Assembly (NCBI RefSeq): GCF_000143415.4
Contig: NW_003314316.1
Location: forward strand, 577,220-641,219
Reading direction: 5' to 3'
Length of the DNA stretch: 64,000 bases
DNA from: Selaginella moellendorffii
Lineage: Eukaryota; Streptophyta; Lycopodiopsida; Selaginellales; Selaginellaceae
This document shows, piece by piece, positions 46,931-57,075 of the stretch. The translations under genes and the position numbers were made by a program. Position 1 is the stretch's first letter; each line of letters opens with the position of its first letter. The notes beneath the pieces were generated by a model. It was not told the origin of the DNA and ran no database searches. It was given only the letters and a program-made list of their open reading frames with translations.

Positions 46931-47627
46931 AGAATTTCTTTATTTAGCTGAACATCTGCCATTTTTGGAAATACAAGATGCTTTGGAATATCCAATCATG
47001 CATGGTATAAATATAGCGAGGGTATTAAATGATATCCCAATCATGATCTTTCTTTTGGATTTCGCGTGCATGCAGTCCGAGGAATGATGACGTTGCGGAT
47101 TTCTTTTGGATTTTGCGTGCTTGCATGCGCGCGGCAATCCAGAAATTAATGGTGGCGCCCAAGTCCGAGGAATGATGACGTGGCGGGATTACCAACCGTT
47201 GTGACATTTCGCGCGTGTGAGGTTAGGTTTTGCATTTTGCTTTGTACTCGCGCTCGCACACTCGCGCTCGCGCTCGCATCACACTCGCGCTCCCGCTCAC
47301 ATCGCGCTCCCACTCGCGATCACGCTCACTTCTCTACAGGTTTCTCGTGTGCATCGGCGTCCACTCGCGCTTGCATCACACTCGCGCTCGCATCGCGCTC
47401 GTGTGCATCGGTGTCCACTTCAAGACACACCCAGTTTGTAACTTCGCCGCCAACTCCGCCGCCCACTCCGCCACCCACACGCAGCCCACTTGGTGTCCCG
47501 GGAGATTTCAGCACCACTCTCCAACTATAAGTGGCAGAGTAGCCTTGCTGCTACGATCCGCTGCACACACAGTGCACATTCACCAGCGAGTCCGGCCTCG
47601 ATTGTCACGGCCTCCATTCGGCTTCAA

Positions 47628-50600
47628 ATGGTAAGTCTTTTAGGCCAAGTAGAAAATGGCATGAGGCCACATGCCATTCAGTAGCAACATTGGCATGCAC
47701 CGATTGGGCTCTCGAGTGCAGTTCGGTTACAGATGGCGTGTAGCCTCACGCCATCTTAGGATGCAGCCTCAAGACATCTGATGCAGTGGTGAATGGCGTG
47801 TGGCCTCACGTTATTTCCAGCTACTAGCTTTTCATCTGTCAGCTCTAATTGTTGTGCATTTCTGAACAGGCGAGGAATTGCGTTCTTCTTCCAGCCACTG
47901 TCAATGTGGATGCAGAGAAGGGGGAGGAGCTCACCAGTTGGACTTTCGGGATGGAAAGCCCTGGAGGGGGGCAGCGGCTATGAGGAATTCCTAGAGGGAG
48001 CTAGGGAGAGGTTGTCCAGGAGGCCCACAATTTCAAAGATGCTGCGGGTCTATGAAGATCACATGGAATCCACGGACCTCACTTACGGCGATGTTCAAAA
48101 ACTATATTCCAACATTGAGCCGTTGAGAGTGCCTCCAGTTCGCGAAGCGAAGGGGAAGGGGGTCGATCTGGAAACTACCCCGAAGCAGAAAAGGGTGGTC
48201 AAGCTCAAGCCGACGTCCGACTCTGCTGCTCCAAAAAAGAAGCTACTCGGTGATGCCATTGCCTCGGGTTCGAACACTACACCCACCAAAAAGAAGAGCC
48301 GCAAAGAGCAGAAAGAGCAAGAAGAGGCAGCAAAAATCGTCGCAGATAATAGTACTTGTTACTATTCCAACAAAGTATATACAATCGACGTGAGCCGTAT
48401 CGAGATCCAAAGTAAATACAACCACAGGCTAGTATCTGATGAGTGGGTGGAGAAACTGAAGCAGAAGATGCTGGCAAGTCCAGTAACACCCGACATCGCA
48501 GACGTGATCCCCTACTACCGAAAAATGAAGGGCGAGACGAGGTTTCCAGACTTGATCAATAGGAAGGTGTTGGACGATCAGAACATCCGGTTCTATGCCA
48601 TCTCCGGGCAGCATTCTAGCTTGGCGATGCAACAGATAGTTGTGGATATTATGGTGGGCGAGGAGGTGAAGAAAGTCTTCAAGACAAGAGTTGTCCGCCT
48701 GATAAAAGGCAACTCGCCCCTCCGATCTATCATATACATCTCCCACGCGCAGAATGTCAAGCAAGAAACGTGCTACAAATCGGGTCTGCACGAGACATTG
48801 GCACGAACACGGAAGCTCTGGGTTCAACTGAAGAAGCCACAAAAACCAGGACAAGGACGTGCACTAGCAACTAGCGCCTGGCAGGTAAGCCTCGTTGCAT
48901 GTGGCATAGCATGTGGCCTCACGCCATTTCCATTGCAGGAATTCTCGAGTCTTCTCTCGAAAACACTGGGGGTCAATGACACACTCAGCATCCATAACAT
49001 TCTACTCGCGACAAAAGTTGTTTTTGACAAATGGGTAGATGTGCTGAGGAGGTACCATGACGGGGAGTTGCTAAACTCAATGGGTGTGGAGGACGGCCGG
49101 AAGCCCAATGATTTGAAGCTCAACGCCTTACGTTTCTCGCGGTCTCTAGACGATGATGACCTTCTGACAGTGGCTAATGCTCTTCTACGTGGTGAGGTAG
49201 TCTTCAACAAGACCAAAATGACTCCCGGCCATATTGTGACATACGAGGACTTGTGCACGACTCTGAGAGCTCGTGCGCTATTGAAGGATTGGATCTTCGA
49301 GCAAGTGGCCGTGGCGAGGGTGAGCATCGACACCACGCAAGAGATGATGGAAGAGTTGGACTTGTCAAATGAAGACATCGACGACTACGTGAAGGGGGCC
49401 CCCAAGTTCATCGATCTGCTGCGGGATGCCACGAAAAGTAAAGCTGAGAAGTTGGATCAGTATCCAAATTTCATTAAGAGGGATGTCGACCGCCGGCTTC
49501 AGAAACAGCTCGACCCCACAGGAGAGGCCTATCGAGAACCTTACCGGGTATACGTGAATTCGGATGAGGATCAAAGGTGGAGGAGCATCGTTTCCCGCGG
49601 AGATGAGCAGGTCAAGAACATCTTTTGTGTGATGGACTTCACAAACAAGGAGATCACTCATGCAGATGAAGTCAGCTCCATCATTGACTTAATGGTGGGA
49701 CTTGTGGAGGTGGAATCTTTAGTCCACTATATGATCTACAACTCCGAATCCTATCACAAGTTCTGGAAGGCCTTGAACGAGGTGAAGGCTCGGTTGAAAG
49801 GCAAGGAGATGCGGGAGATCCATGGGATAATGGCTAAGAAGAAGATACCGACGAATGTCCGCATCTTCACACTCGCCCTTGTTATTGGTCCTGCAGCAGA
49901 GTGGGACTGGAGTGACTTCCCAGCTTCGTTCAACAAAGCCGATCGAATTGATCTGAGGGAGGTCAATTTACCCGTGCCTAAGGAACTAAAGACGGCTATG
50001 GAGCTTTCGAATCCAAAGAAAGCTCCAGGTGCAGCATGGGAAATGCTCAGCTGGGTCTTCAACGCAATAGCAGGTGACTCCAAGGGCAAATGCATTGTCG
50101 AGTACAACTGCGGCGGACTATTCTTTCGAGCCGCACTACTCAAGGGTGTCTCGTGTGTTGCGGTGACAAACTCCATTGAAGAGGTGACTTCAATGGAGCA
50201 TATAATTACAGTTGCCAAAGAAAAACAGTATCTTCTCTACGAATCTGGTGAGTACGCACTTTAAGTTTAAATGTTATCTCACAAGCTCTGTATGCAGGAG
50301 CGTGGCCACCCCCAGATGCTGAAACGGCGTTAACAGCTACTGATGTTAGGCCGAGCTCACAACCTGCACAAGGTAAGGTCACGTGAGGCCTCACGCCATT
50401 TTGATTATAGATCGTTGTGAATATTCAGACACGAGGACTGAAAAGCGCACTGGTGGCGCGTCGAAGAAGGACAAACAGACAAGCAATAGGAAAAAAGGAG
50501 GTACAAATTATATTTGCAATGGCGTGTGGTCTCATGCCATTCCTTGCAGGAGACACTTCTTCAAAGGCAAAACAGGCAAGCACCAGCCAAGCTCAAACTG

Positions 50601-53071
50601 ACAGTGGTCATAAAAAGCGAAAGCACGTTGGACAGTCGTCGGGATCAGAGGCGTTTGATTTGAAAAGGAAGAAGGGCAACGAAAAGATGATAGGTAATGC
50701 CTCGCGGTTATGGCGTGTGTGCTCATGCCATTCATTGCAGATCAAGGGCTGAGTGAAAGGAGCCAGTCACCACCTTCTGACTCAGATTCCTATGGCGGAC
50801 TCCCCTTCCCCAATCTCAATGGAGAGGTACAATGGATGAGGGATGCTTTTCAAGTCAGGGCCACGTTTTTCTCATCTCGTCGTCTTCGAAGGGTGCAAGA
50901 ACGTGCAAAAACCATGTTAAGATAGTCGGGTGAGGATACGGTCCTAGGTCACGCACTAAAACAGGCTATGGATGTCTTGTATTTTGAGATGGAGACTCGG
51001 CCAGATGATTTTCCCAAGATGGTCCTGGAAAAACAAGCCATCCAGCCTGAGCAGCCTATGGAAGAAATGCAGGAGGGGGATGAGGACCCAGAGAAAGATA
51101 ATGAGCAAGAAGAGCAGAAGGACGAAGAGGAGGACAAAGAAGAGGAGGACGAAGAAGAGGAGGATGAAGAAGAGGAGGACGAAGAGGACTTGGATGGTCC
51201 TCACAATGGTGACGATCACAATAACGACGATGACGATGATGACGACGATGGCCAGCCTGAGGTGGCCAAAGAGCAGCGGAGGAAGGTCATACAAGACAAA
51301 CCATCAGGTAAATAATAGTACATCCATTCCTAACCTTTTACCATTTCTAACATTGTCCATGTAGGTCGCAGAAGAAATGGTAAGTAGAGATTATTCAGTT
51401 GAATTAAGATACAAACTCTAGCCTTTAGTGTCGAGGAAGGATAGTGCCAAGCAAGGGTCGAAACGTATGTCCAATCCTTCAGAATCAGCAGTGCGCCCAA
51501 GTGATATCGGTCCTAGTTCCTCAATAGCAGTTGATGGTAAATACAGTATAGTCGATTCAATGTGCTAATGAGTTTGTTTTTAGTAGCACGGGAGGATACC
51601 ATCTCAATCGAAGGGAGATATTTGGACATGCATATGGATCCGCCAGTGGACTCTACTTGCCTGCAAGAGTCATCAGAGCTGGTGGAGGCTACTATCCATA
51701 TCAACACCAAGCAAGCTGACCACGCTCCACTTGATGCTGCCCATACCATTGAGTCAATCTTGTTCACGTATCCAACTGACGGTGACCAGGCGCCATTGGA
51801 CCCGCATGAGGCCGCCCCAGCCGCCGAGCCGGTCGTATCCTCATTTCCAACGGACTCAACGTGTGCCCAATCGTCTGACTACGCGCCGTTGGAACCTCCC
51901 TACACCGCCCCTACTGCCTGTTCGGTCATGTCCACTTTGCCAACGGAGGCACCAGCTGAAATGGCGTGTGATCACACGCCATCGGAACCACCCCATGCCA
52001 CTGTTGAGCCAGTTGTACCAGAGTCTACAGCTGAAATGGCATGTGCCCACACGCCATCGGATGCGATTGACCCCACATTGCAGAGGAGAGTATTTCCGCC
52101 CTTCACGTTTCCTCGACCAAAACCCTCTGAACGACCATCGGGAGCACCATTCGCTAATATTGTAGATGGTAAAATTGACTTGTACCATTTTTTATGCTGA
52201 CACATTTCATTTCAGAGTCACGGCGAAAGTACTGTATCGTTTTTTATCTGAACGGTGTCCTTTTCTCCCATGAGCGTGGCTCGTCCTCGAATGTCACTGC
52301 ACCCTCCAAAGCCTGCGGTCGCAAGTTGGTCAAAAGAGACAGATTCACATTAATCACACAGGAGAAACTGCGGGATCTAATAATGACCATGCGACACTTA
52401 AAACAGAGGGCCGGGTTCAATTTGCAATTGGGAGTTTGGACATCCATGATGCGCCACAATGCATTAACGTTGCTACAGATGATGCACGATCAGACGCGAG
52501 TAATATTACCATTTGACTTTCTCCTAACGCAGGAGGATTGCTTGACTATGGTCCATGTGAGGGGTAGCAAGCCCATCTTCGTCAAGGCAGAGGCTGTAGT
52601 GATGAACCGGACTGCTAGGTCAAGTGAAATCCTCATCATCGATGACTCGCCGATTAAAACTGCAGCGAACACACACACATATGCAGTGCACCCCATCTCT
52701 TGCAGTATGGAAACTAGGGAGAAGAAACCGTATGTTCTTATGCAAAACGGCTTGAAGCGATGGTGATAGAGAACCGGCCAGTCCAGGAGGTGGCTGCAGA
52801 AATCAACCAAATGGCAGATGGAACGGTATATCAGAAGCCATTTGATCGGACAGACACCAGTCATCATTTATGGCATGTATATTGTCTAGCCAAGCACTAT
52901 CCGCATCTCCATAATCTGCTCAACCGGATGGGTTCTTCGACCACTGAACATGAGCGTGGACGTATTAGAGAAGAGATGGCATTACTATTGGGTTTAAATC
53001 CTGATAGTGTGGAGAGTGATGAAATTCCAAGATTATTGTATAGGCGTTGGAGGCAAAAAATAACAGTCTGA
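47628..53071 (+). pseudogene. Multi-exon gene of the TIR element: ParB-like, DNA-methyltransferase-like, acidic and FCP1/NIF-like regions
   Basis: Likely exons: 47,628-47,630 (ATG only), 47,870-48,884, 48,939-50,247, 50,298-50,372, 50,411-50,500, 50,550-50,693, 50,741-51,307, 51,365-51,379, 51,429-51,536, 51,587-52,168, 52,216-53,071; ten GT/AG introns of 38-239 nt, mostly phase 1. Region 1 (48,370-48,700) is ParB/sulfiredoxin-like: YTIDVSRIEIQSKYNHRLVS and FYAISGQHSSLAMQQI. Region 2 (50,010-50,200), NPKKAPGAAWEMLSWVF then KGKCIVEYNCGG, resembles the end-to-motif-I part of a permuted DNA methyltransferase with a degraded motif I. Region 3 is Lys-rich, then acidic (51,060-51,260). Region 4 (52,216-52,710) resembles an FCP1/NIF HAD phosphatase. 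Damage: a one-base shift in the G run near 47,967-47,972, a TAG at 50,923-50,925 and a frame change near 52,750. Confidence 0.65.
52216..52710 (+). other. FCP1/NIF-like HAD domain segment
   Basis: Motif-by-motif: KYCIVFYLNGVLFSHERG stands where the HAD DLDGTL nucleophile box should be (both Asp replaced by Tyr and Asn); LGVWTSMMRHNALTLLQMM fits motif II (vWTS); SSEILIIDDSPIKTAANTHT fits motif III/IV (iDDsp). The fold assignment is by pattern only. Without the nucleophile, phosphatase activity is unlikely. Confidence 0.55.
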
Positions 53072-53489
53072 GATGGCATGTATTTATTTAAAAATGTAAC
53101 TTATTATGGCATGGGGTTCCATGCCATTGTATTAATATTAAAAGACAATTCTTTGAGAGGATTTGCATTATACTAGAAGTGTTACAGCATGTTATTGGAA
53201 GTCTACGAAGTTGTTTTATTAATAAGGGGAAAGTAAAGATTGAATGGGGACTTGGGCTCCACCTAGACTCGGAACAACTGAGCCAATATTAAAAGGATGG
53301 AAAGAAATTGGATGACAATGACAAGGAGAAGAGAGAGGTGAAGCAGTGGCAGGGGGAGGAGAAGTGATTAAGTAGACATTTCCTTGTTTAAAATAAAATG
53401 GCATGTGCCTCAATGCAGTTGAATTTTGTTATATTTATATACTATATAAAGATTTGGAAACCTTATTTTACAAGTGGGATAATGACAAT
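53072..53489. other. Right subterminal region of the TIR element
   Basis: No gene. Palindromes at 53,106 and 53,398 (the latter degenerate). AT-rich, ending at the TIR. Confidence 0.6.
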
Positions 53490-53513
53490 TCCCACTTTAA
53501 CGAAATAGAGCTT
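53490..53513 (-). repeat. Right terminal inverted repeat
   Basis: Counterpart of 39,764-39,787; TAGT follows at 53,514-53,517. Confidence 0.93.
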
Positions 53514-53517
53514 TAGT

Positions 53518-54339
53518 CTATGCACATGCGCATAGAACCATCTTTCTTTTTCACAAATAACACCGGCACCCCATACGGCGACTTGCTCAACCTAACATAC
53601 CCTTTGTCCACCAACTCCTCTAGTTGGCACTTGAGCTCCTTGAGTTCTTTTTCGTTCAAACGATAGGGGGACGAACCACCACCTCAGCACCCTCGACCAG
53701 CTCAATCTTATGTTCTATCGGTCGTGTAGGGGGCAACCCCACCAGTAGCTCCTCTGGCATAGTATCCTGGAATTGGTCCAACACCCGCTGGATCACTAAA
53801 GGTACTTTTTCCGTTCCTGTCTTTTTGTCACTCTTCACCGAGAGTAAGCATAAAAAGGCTGCCTTAGTTCCTTTAGTGAGTTGTCCTCTCGTGGACACCA
53901 GGTTTAAGCAGGAATCTTTAGCCTTGCTTTGCCCTACCTTTAGATCCTGGGCCTCCACCCTAGATCTTCTTCCTTGGGCATTTGCCAGTACCACAAGGTT
54001 CCTACCTTGTCCATGCAGGGCTATCACGAACCGATTGAACCAATCCATTCCGAAGATCACGTCAAATCCCGCTATGTCCAACACGGTGAAATCCATGTCT
54101 ACTTTCCATGTTCCTACTTCGACTCTCGCTTGTCGAAGTACCTCATCGATGCTTTGGCTACCTTGAACAAACTCTATAGTCCTTGGTTCGCCTAGCCGCT
54201 GCACCGTTAGTCCGGCTTGCCAGACTATGTTTGCAGCCACAAAATTATCCAAAGCACCCGTGTCAATAAGGATCTTAACAAAGCTACCTCCGAGCTTCCC
54301 TTGGAGGGCTAGTAGATGTCGCAAACAACTCTCTACCAA
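53518..54339 (-). pseudogene. Gypsy-B pol, 5' part: protease and start of RT
   Basis: The aspartic protease has ILIDTGALDNFVAANI (DTG) and the later FDVIFGMDWFNRF. The frame ends at a stop near 53,656, and the RT start follows in another frame: [19 protein letters not shown], then [20 protein letters not shown] and ID, where the 13.75-kb element begins. The RT continues at 39,759 with [17 protein letters not shown]. Confidence 0.82.
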
Positions 54340-55541
54340 AGTTGCTTATGTAATGAGTAACTTTGAGTTAGGGACTAGATCACATACCTCAGTTTGGACT
54401 TCACCCGACTTGATGGCCATATTGGCTCTGGCCTTCTTCGGGTAGGGACATTCCCTCAAAAAGTGTCCCGCTTCACCGCAGTTGTAGCATACGTTGTTTC
54501 CCACGCTGCTATATGATTTGACCTTCTTATTCGTGGGTTTGTCTCTTTTCGCTTAACTCCCCTACGTACTCTCTCGTTGGCCACCGGATTTGCCTTTCCG
54601 GAACCCCAAGGACTCATTCTTAGAGAAACTCTTCTTGAATTTCCCCCTGCTATACGTTCCCCTTGGTTTGGCCCCTTTGCTAAATGTGGATCCCGACCCC
54701 GCTGTGTTCCCCTTTCGCAATGCACCTTGATGGCCGCATCCAACGCTTCCTTGTAGTTGGTCGGGTTCCAGTGCATCACCTCACCGTGAGCCCAGGTTTG
54801 CAAACCCGATATGAAGGCATGGAACGCATCCATATCCCCCATGTCCGTGACAAGTATCCTCTTTGCCATGAACCCATTCACATATTCCTGGATGGTTCCA
54901 GTCTACTTCAGCCTACTCAACTCATCCCTCAGATGCAGAGTGGCATTCGGAGGAACGTATGTTGTGCAAATCCTCGCCTTCATCATGTCTCAAGTGGCCA
55001 TCGGTCCTTCGTTGGCCTCCGTCGTTCTCCACCAAGACTTGGCATTATCTGCCAAGTATGGTTTTGCACATGGGACTTTCTCCGAGCTCGGTAACCGCAA
55101 CGCTCGGAAGTAGTCCTCCATATCGTAAAACCAATCCTCCACCACCTTATAGTCGTTCACTCCCTTGAAGACCGGTGGGGGCTTTGGTTTGTACTTGGGA
55201 ACTGCCTGAGGGATTGATTCCACTTTGGTCTGTTCGACTTTGTCTGGTTTTGCCTCAGTCCCTGCCGAAGGGTCCGCACCTTCTGCTCTGCCAGCATCCG
55301 CAGTCTTTCGCTTTTTCTTCCGCTTTTTGTCATGCTTTAGCTTGCGTATGAGAGTCTCCAGCAGGGCATTGGTCTGTGCCAATTCTCCTTCTAGGACGTC
55401 CAATCGAGCCTTGGACGACTGAATCTCACCATCGGACTCCTGTTTGGAAGTTTCCTCACTGGAGTCCTCATGCAAGGATTCCTCATCCATAGCCTCTTGT
55501 TCGACCGGAAGCTCCAGCTCTGGCGGAGGTTCCGTTTCCAC
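54340..55541 (-). pseudogene. Gypsy-B gag (broken)
   Basis: The first part (55,541-54,990) has an acidic start, a coiled-coil-like segment DVLEGELAQTNALLETLIRK, a Lys-rich stretch, and the capsid start VFKGVNDYKVVEDWFYDMED with KSWWRTTEANEG. A frame change near 54,990 and a stop near 54,905 separate it from ILVTDMGDMDAFHAFISGL and the basic tail. The zinc knuckle CYNCGEAGHFLRECP (CCHC) is visible near 54,445-54,490, in a frame shifted relative to the upstream part. Gag binds element RNA. The damage means no full protein is made. Confidence 0.8.
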
Positions 55542-55630
55542 CTGGGTTCACTTACGCCCTACCTTTGCCATCTCCCAGCAATCCGCCTCTATCCTTTGCT
55601 AGAACTGAGGAAAAGACTCCGATACCAAAT

Positions 55631-56739
55631 TGTAAGCCACAAATTTTTCCATTCCAATTTGCCAGCTTACCTCGTCTACCCGTCTAACATTGCCTTGGCG
55701 TTTGCTAAGTTCCCTCGCCAAGGTTCCCGCCTATGGTACCATCTCCTACTTGGTCCTACTTGGTTTCAGCTACTCACTGCACGAGCAACGGAGCATTAGC
55801 CATCCATCCACGGATTCCCAAATCTCTCCCAATCCCCCTCCTCAGGTTAGACTGGACTTAAGGTTCGGCTACACTCCCCGCAGGCATAAACAGCCAAACA
55901 CACCAAGTCTCCAGGTTCCTAACACCTCTTGGTACCACAAAACTTGATCATGGGACCCTCTAAATCCCAAGTCTTGGGTGCAACACTTGCTTCAGGACGT
56001 CGGGGCAAAACACCATGGCCTAACGGCCCGGTATGGGTACCTCTACCCCCCCACTTCCATCCCGAAGGAAGGCCCAAGCCCCTAGGAAGGGCAAGGACCA
56101 ATGAGCCACGTGGTACTCAAGTGGGGCACCACTCCACCTGAGCCGGGAGCATCGCAGTTGGTTTCCCTTTCGGGAGTGGGAGCTACTCTTGAGCACTTCC
56201 TTGGATGGCCCCTCCAGCACCAACCAAGTCCATACTCACTCCCACCCAAGGCCCCTCGGTCCCAGTCTCAACCTCAAGTTAGTTTGGAAGCCCCACTGGA
56301 GAGTCCTTTACTTTTGGAACCCCCTACAGCCCCCCCCCCCCCCCCCCCCCTGGGAGACGCACGCTTTGGGCTTTCACCCCTTGACCCGTATTAGTATTTG
56401 GACTTAGTCTCTGGCTCGATCTCAGACTTGATTTCGGATCCGACTTCGGATTCGGTCTCGGACTCGATCTCGGACCCAATCTCGGACCCAACCTCGGACT
56501 CGACTTTGGACTCGGTTTCGGACTTGATTTCGGATCTCGGACTCCATCTCAAACTCAGTTTCGAACTCGGTCCCCGAGTCGGCCTCGGACTCGATTCCAG
56601 ACTCTATCTCGAACTCGGTCTCAAAGTCGGTCTTAGACTCGATCTTCGACTTGGTCTCATCTGATGAACTTTTTGTCATTTTGGTCATGCCTTCGAGATT
56701 CCTTTAGCCTACGACACCTAGGCGAGTTGGTTCCTTACA
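55631..56739 (-). repeat. 5' LTR of Gypsy-B
   Basis: 1,109 bp. Compared with the 3' LTR it lacks about 50 bp around the TATAGTA block (near 56,308) and has an expanded C21 tract (56,330-56,350). Loss of the TATA-like block suggests this LTR promoter is damaged. Confidence 0.85.
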
Positions 56740-57070
56740 CTTGGGTCCATCTCGGATCCATCTCAGACTCCATCTCGGGTCCATCTCGGGTCCATCTCGG
56801 ACTCCATCTCGGACTCCATCTCGGGTCCATCTCAGACACTTCCACGTGTCATGTGTCGGTCCTCTTGTGTCCCTTTTCTAGAGACTCACTTATCTTTCAC
56901 TTCGTGCTTGTTCCTCGAGCACTTCGTTGGGAGTTCCACTCCCTCTCTCGACCTTTTCAAGTCGGAGCTTTTAGTCCAAACGTGTTACGCTCGTTTGGCT
57001 TTTGCTTCGGCCACTACCACGTGGCACCCTTTCGGCTCCACTTTGGGGCCTAGGGATTTTGTGTCTCACA
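56740..57070 (-). repeat. Solo C-type LTR C2, right piece
   Basis: Continues the CCATCTCGG array broken at 28,220 and runs to TTGTGTCTCACA. Target repeat CTAGT follows directly. With the left piece it makes a C LTR of normal length (about 1,560 bp). Confidence 0.85.
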
Positions 57071-57075
57071 CTAGT

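Larger units (their letters stand above)
44940..47627. promoter_or_regulatory. Divergent central region of the TIR element
   Basis: No supported gene in 2.7 kb. Contains GCAACACCGCAACT(A/G)CTCGT-type tandem repeats (about 45,040-45,170), the palindrome-bearing units, the telomere repeat and a CACTCGCGCTCG low-complexity tract (about 47,245-47,420) that probably belongs to the leader of the plus-strand gene. Both genes must be driven from here. Confidence 0.6.
39990..53419. repeat. Family of 22-bp palindromes ATGGCRTG-N6-CAYGCCAT, about 32 copies
   Basis: Starts seen at 39990, 40306, 40395, 40802 (right half only), 40993, 41153, 41299, 42641, 42698, 44544, 44614, 44650, 44820, 44918, 45530 (25 bp), 45569, 45641, 46505, 46584, 46744, 46877, 47656, 47733, 47793, 48906, 50378, 50519, 50710, 51961, 52036, 53106, 53398. 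Half-sites are 8 bp and inverted; the 6-bp centre is most often AGGCCT-like. The copy at 51,961-51,982 is an exact palindrome. Spacing is irregular, and flanks differ. I found none outside the TIR element. Confidence 0.93.
39764..53513. mobile_element. 13.75-kb terminal-inverted-repeat DNA transposon, nested in Gypsy-B RT
   Basis: The ends are inverted repeats of 24 bp with one mismatch, A(T/A)GCTCTATTTCGTTAAAG and on to GTGGGA, at 39,764-39,787 and 53,490-53,513. They are flanked by a 4-bp target repeat TAGT (39,760-39,763; 53,514-53,517). With the element and one repeat removed, the Gypsy-B RT reads MRMCIDYRLLNKY without gap. Contents: left subterminal region, a minus-strand DUF7869-type gene (41,320-44,461), a repeat-rich divergent centre (44.5-47.6 kb), a plus-strand multi-exon gene (47,628-53,071) and a right subterminal region. 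About 32 copies of a 22-bp palindrome lie inside. Four-bp target repeats are reported for Sola and 3-4 bp for Academ superfamilies, but I cannot assign it to either. Confidence 0.93.
28221..56739 (-). mobile_element. Gypsy-B chromodomain LTR retrotransposon (with two nested insertions)
   Basis: A Ty3/Gypsy chromovirus-type element on the minus strand. LTRs of about 1.1 kb at 55,631-56,739 (5') and 28,221-29,376 (3') start TGTAAGG and end GGCTTACA in the sense direction. The primer-binding site (minus: TTTGGTATCGGAG, 55,617-55,630) is complementary to initiator tRNA-Met except for one change. The order gag, protease, RT, RNase H, integrase, chromodomain is complete once the elements at 30,922-38,197 and 39,764-53,513 are set aside; the remaining body is about 7.5 kb. 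Target repeats CTCGG (left) and CTTGG (right) differ by one transition. Several stops and shifts make it defective. Confidence 0.9.

Noticed and set aside
47180-47634. Three overlapping ORFs rich in Arg, Ser, Ala and Leu
   Set aside because: They come from CACTCGCGCTCG low-complexity sequence, probably 5' leader.
47793-47869. N-terminal extension MACGLTLFPATSF of the plus-strand gene
   Set aside because: It starts inside a palindrome and lies in what looks like intron 1; the ATG at 47,628 spliced to 47,870 is a better start.
39990-53419. CRISPR-like array
   Set aside because: The 22-bp repeats have irregular spacing, occur in genes and introns, and lie in a plant nuclear transposon, with no uniform spacers.
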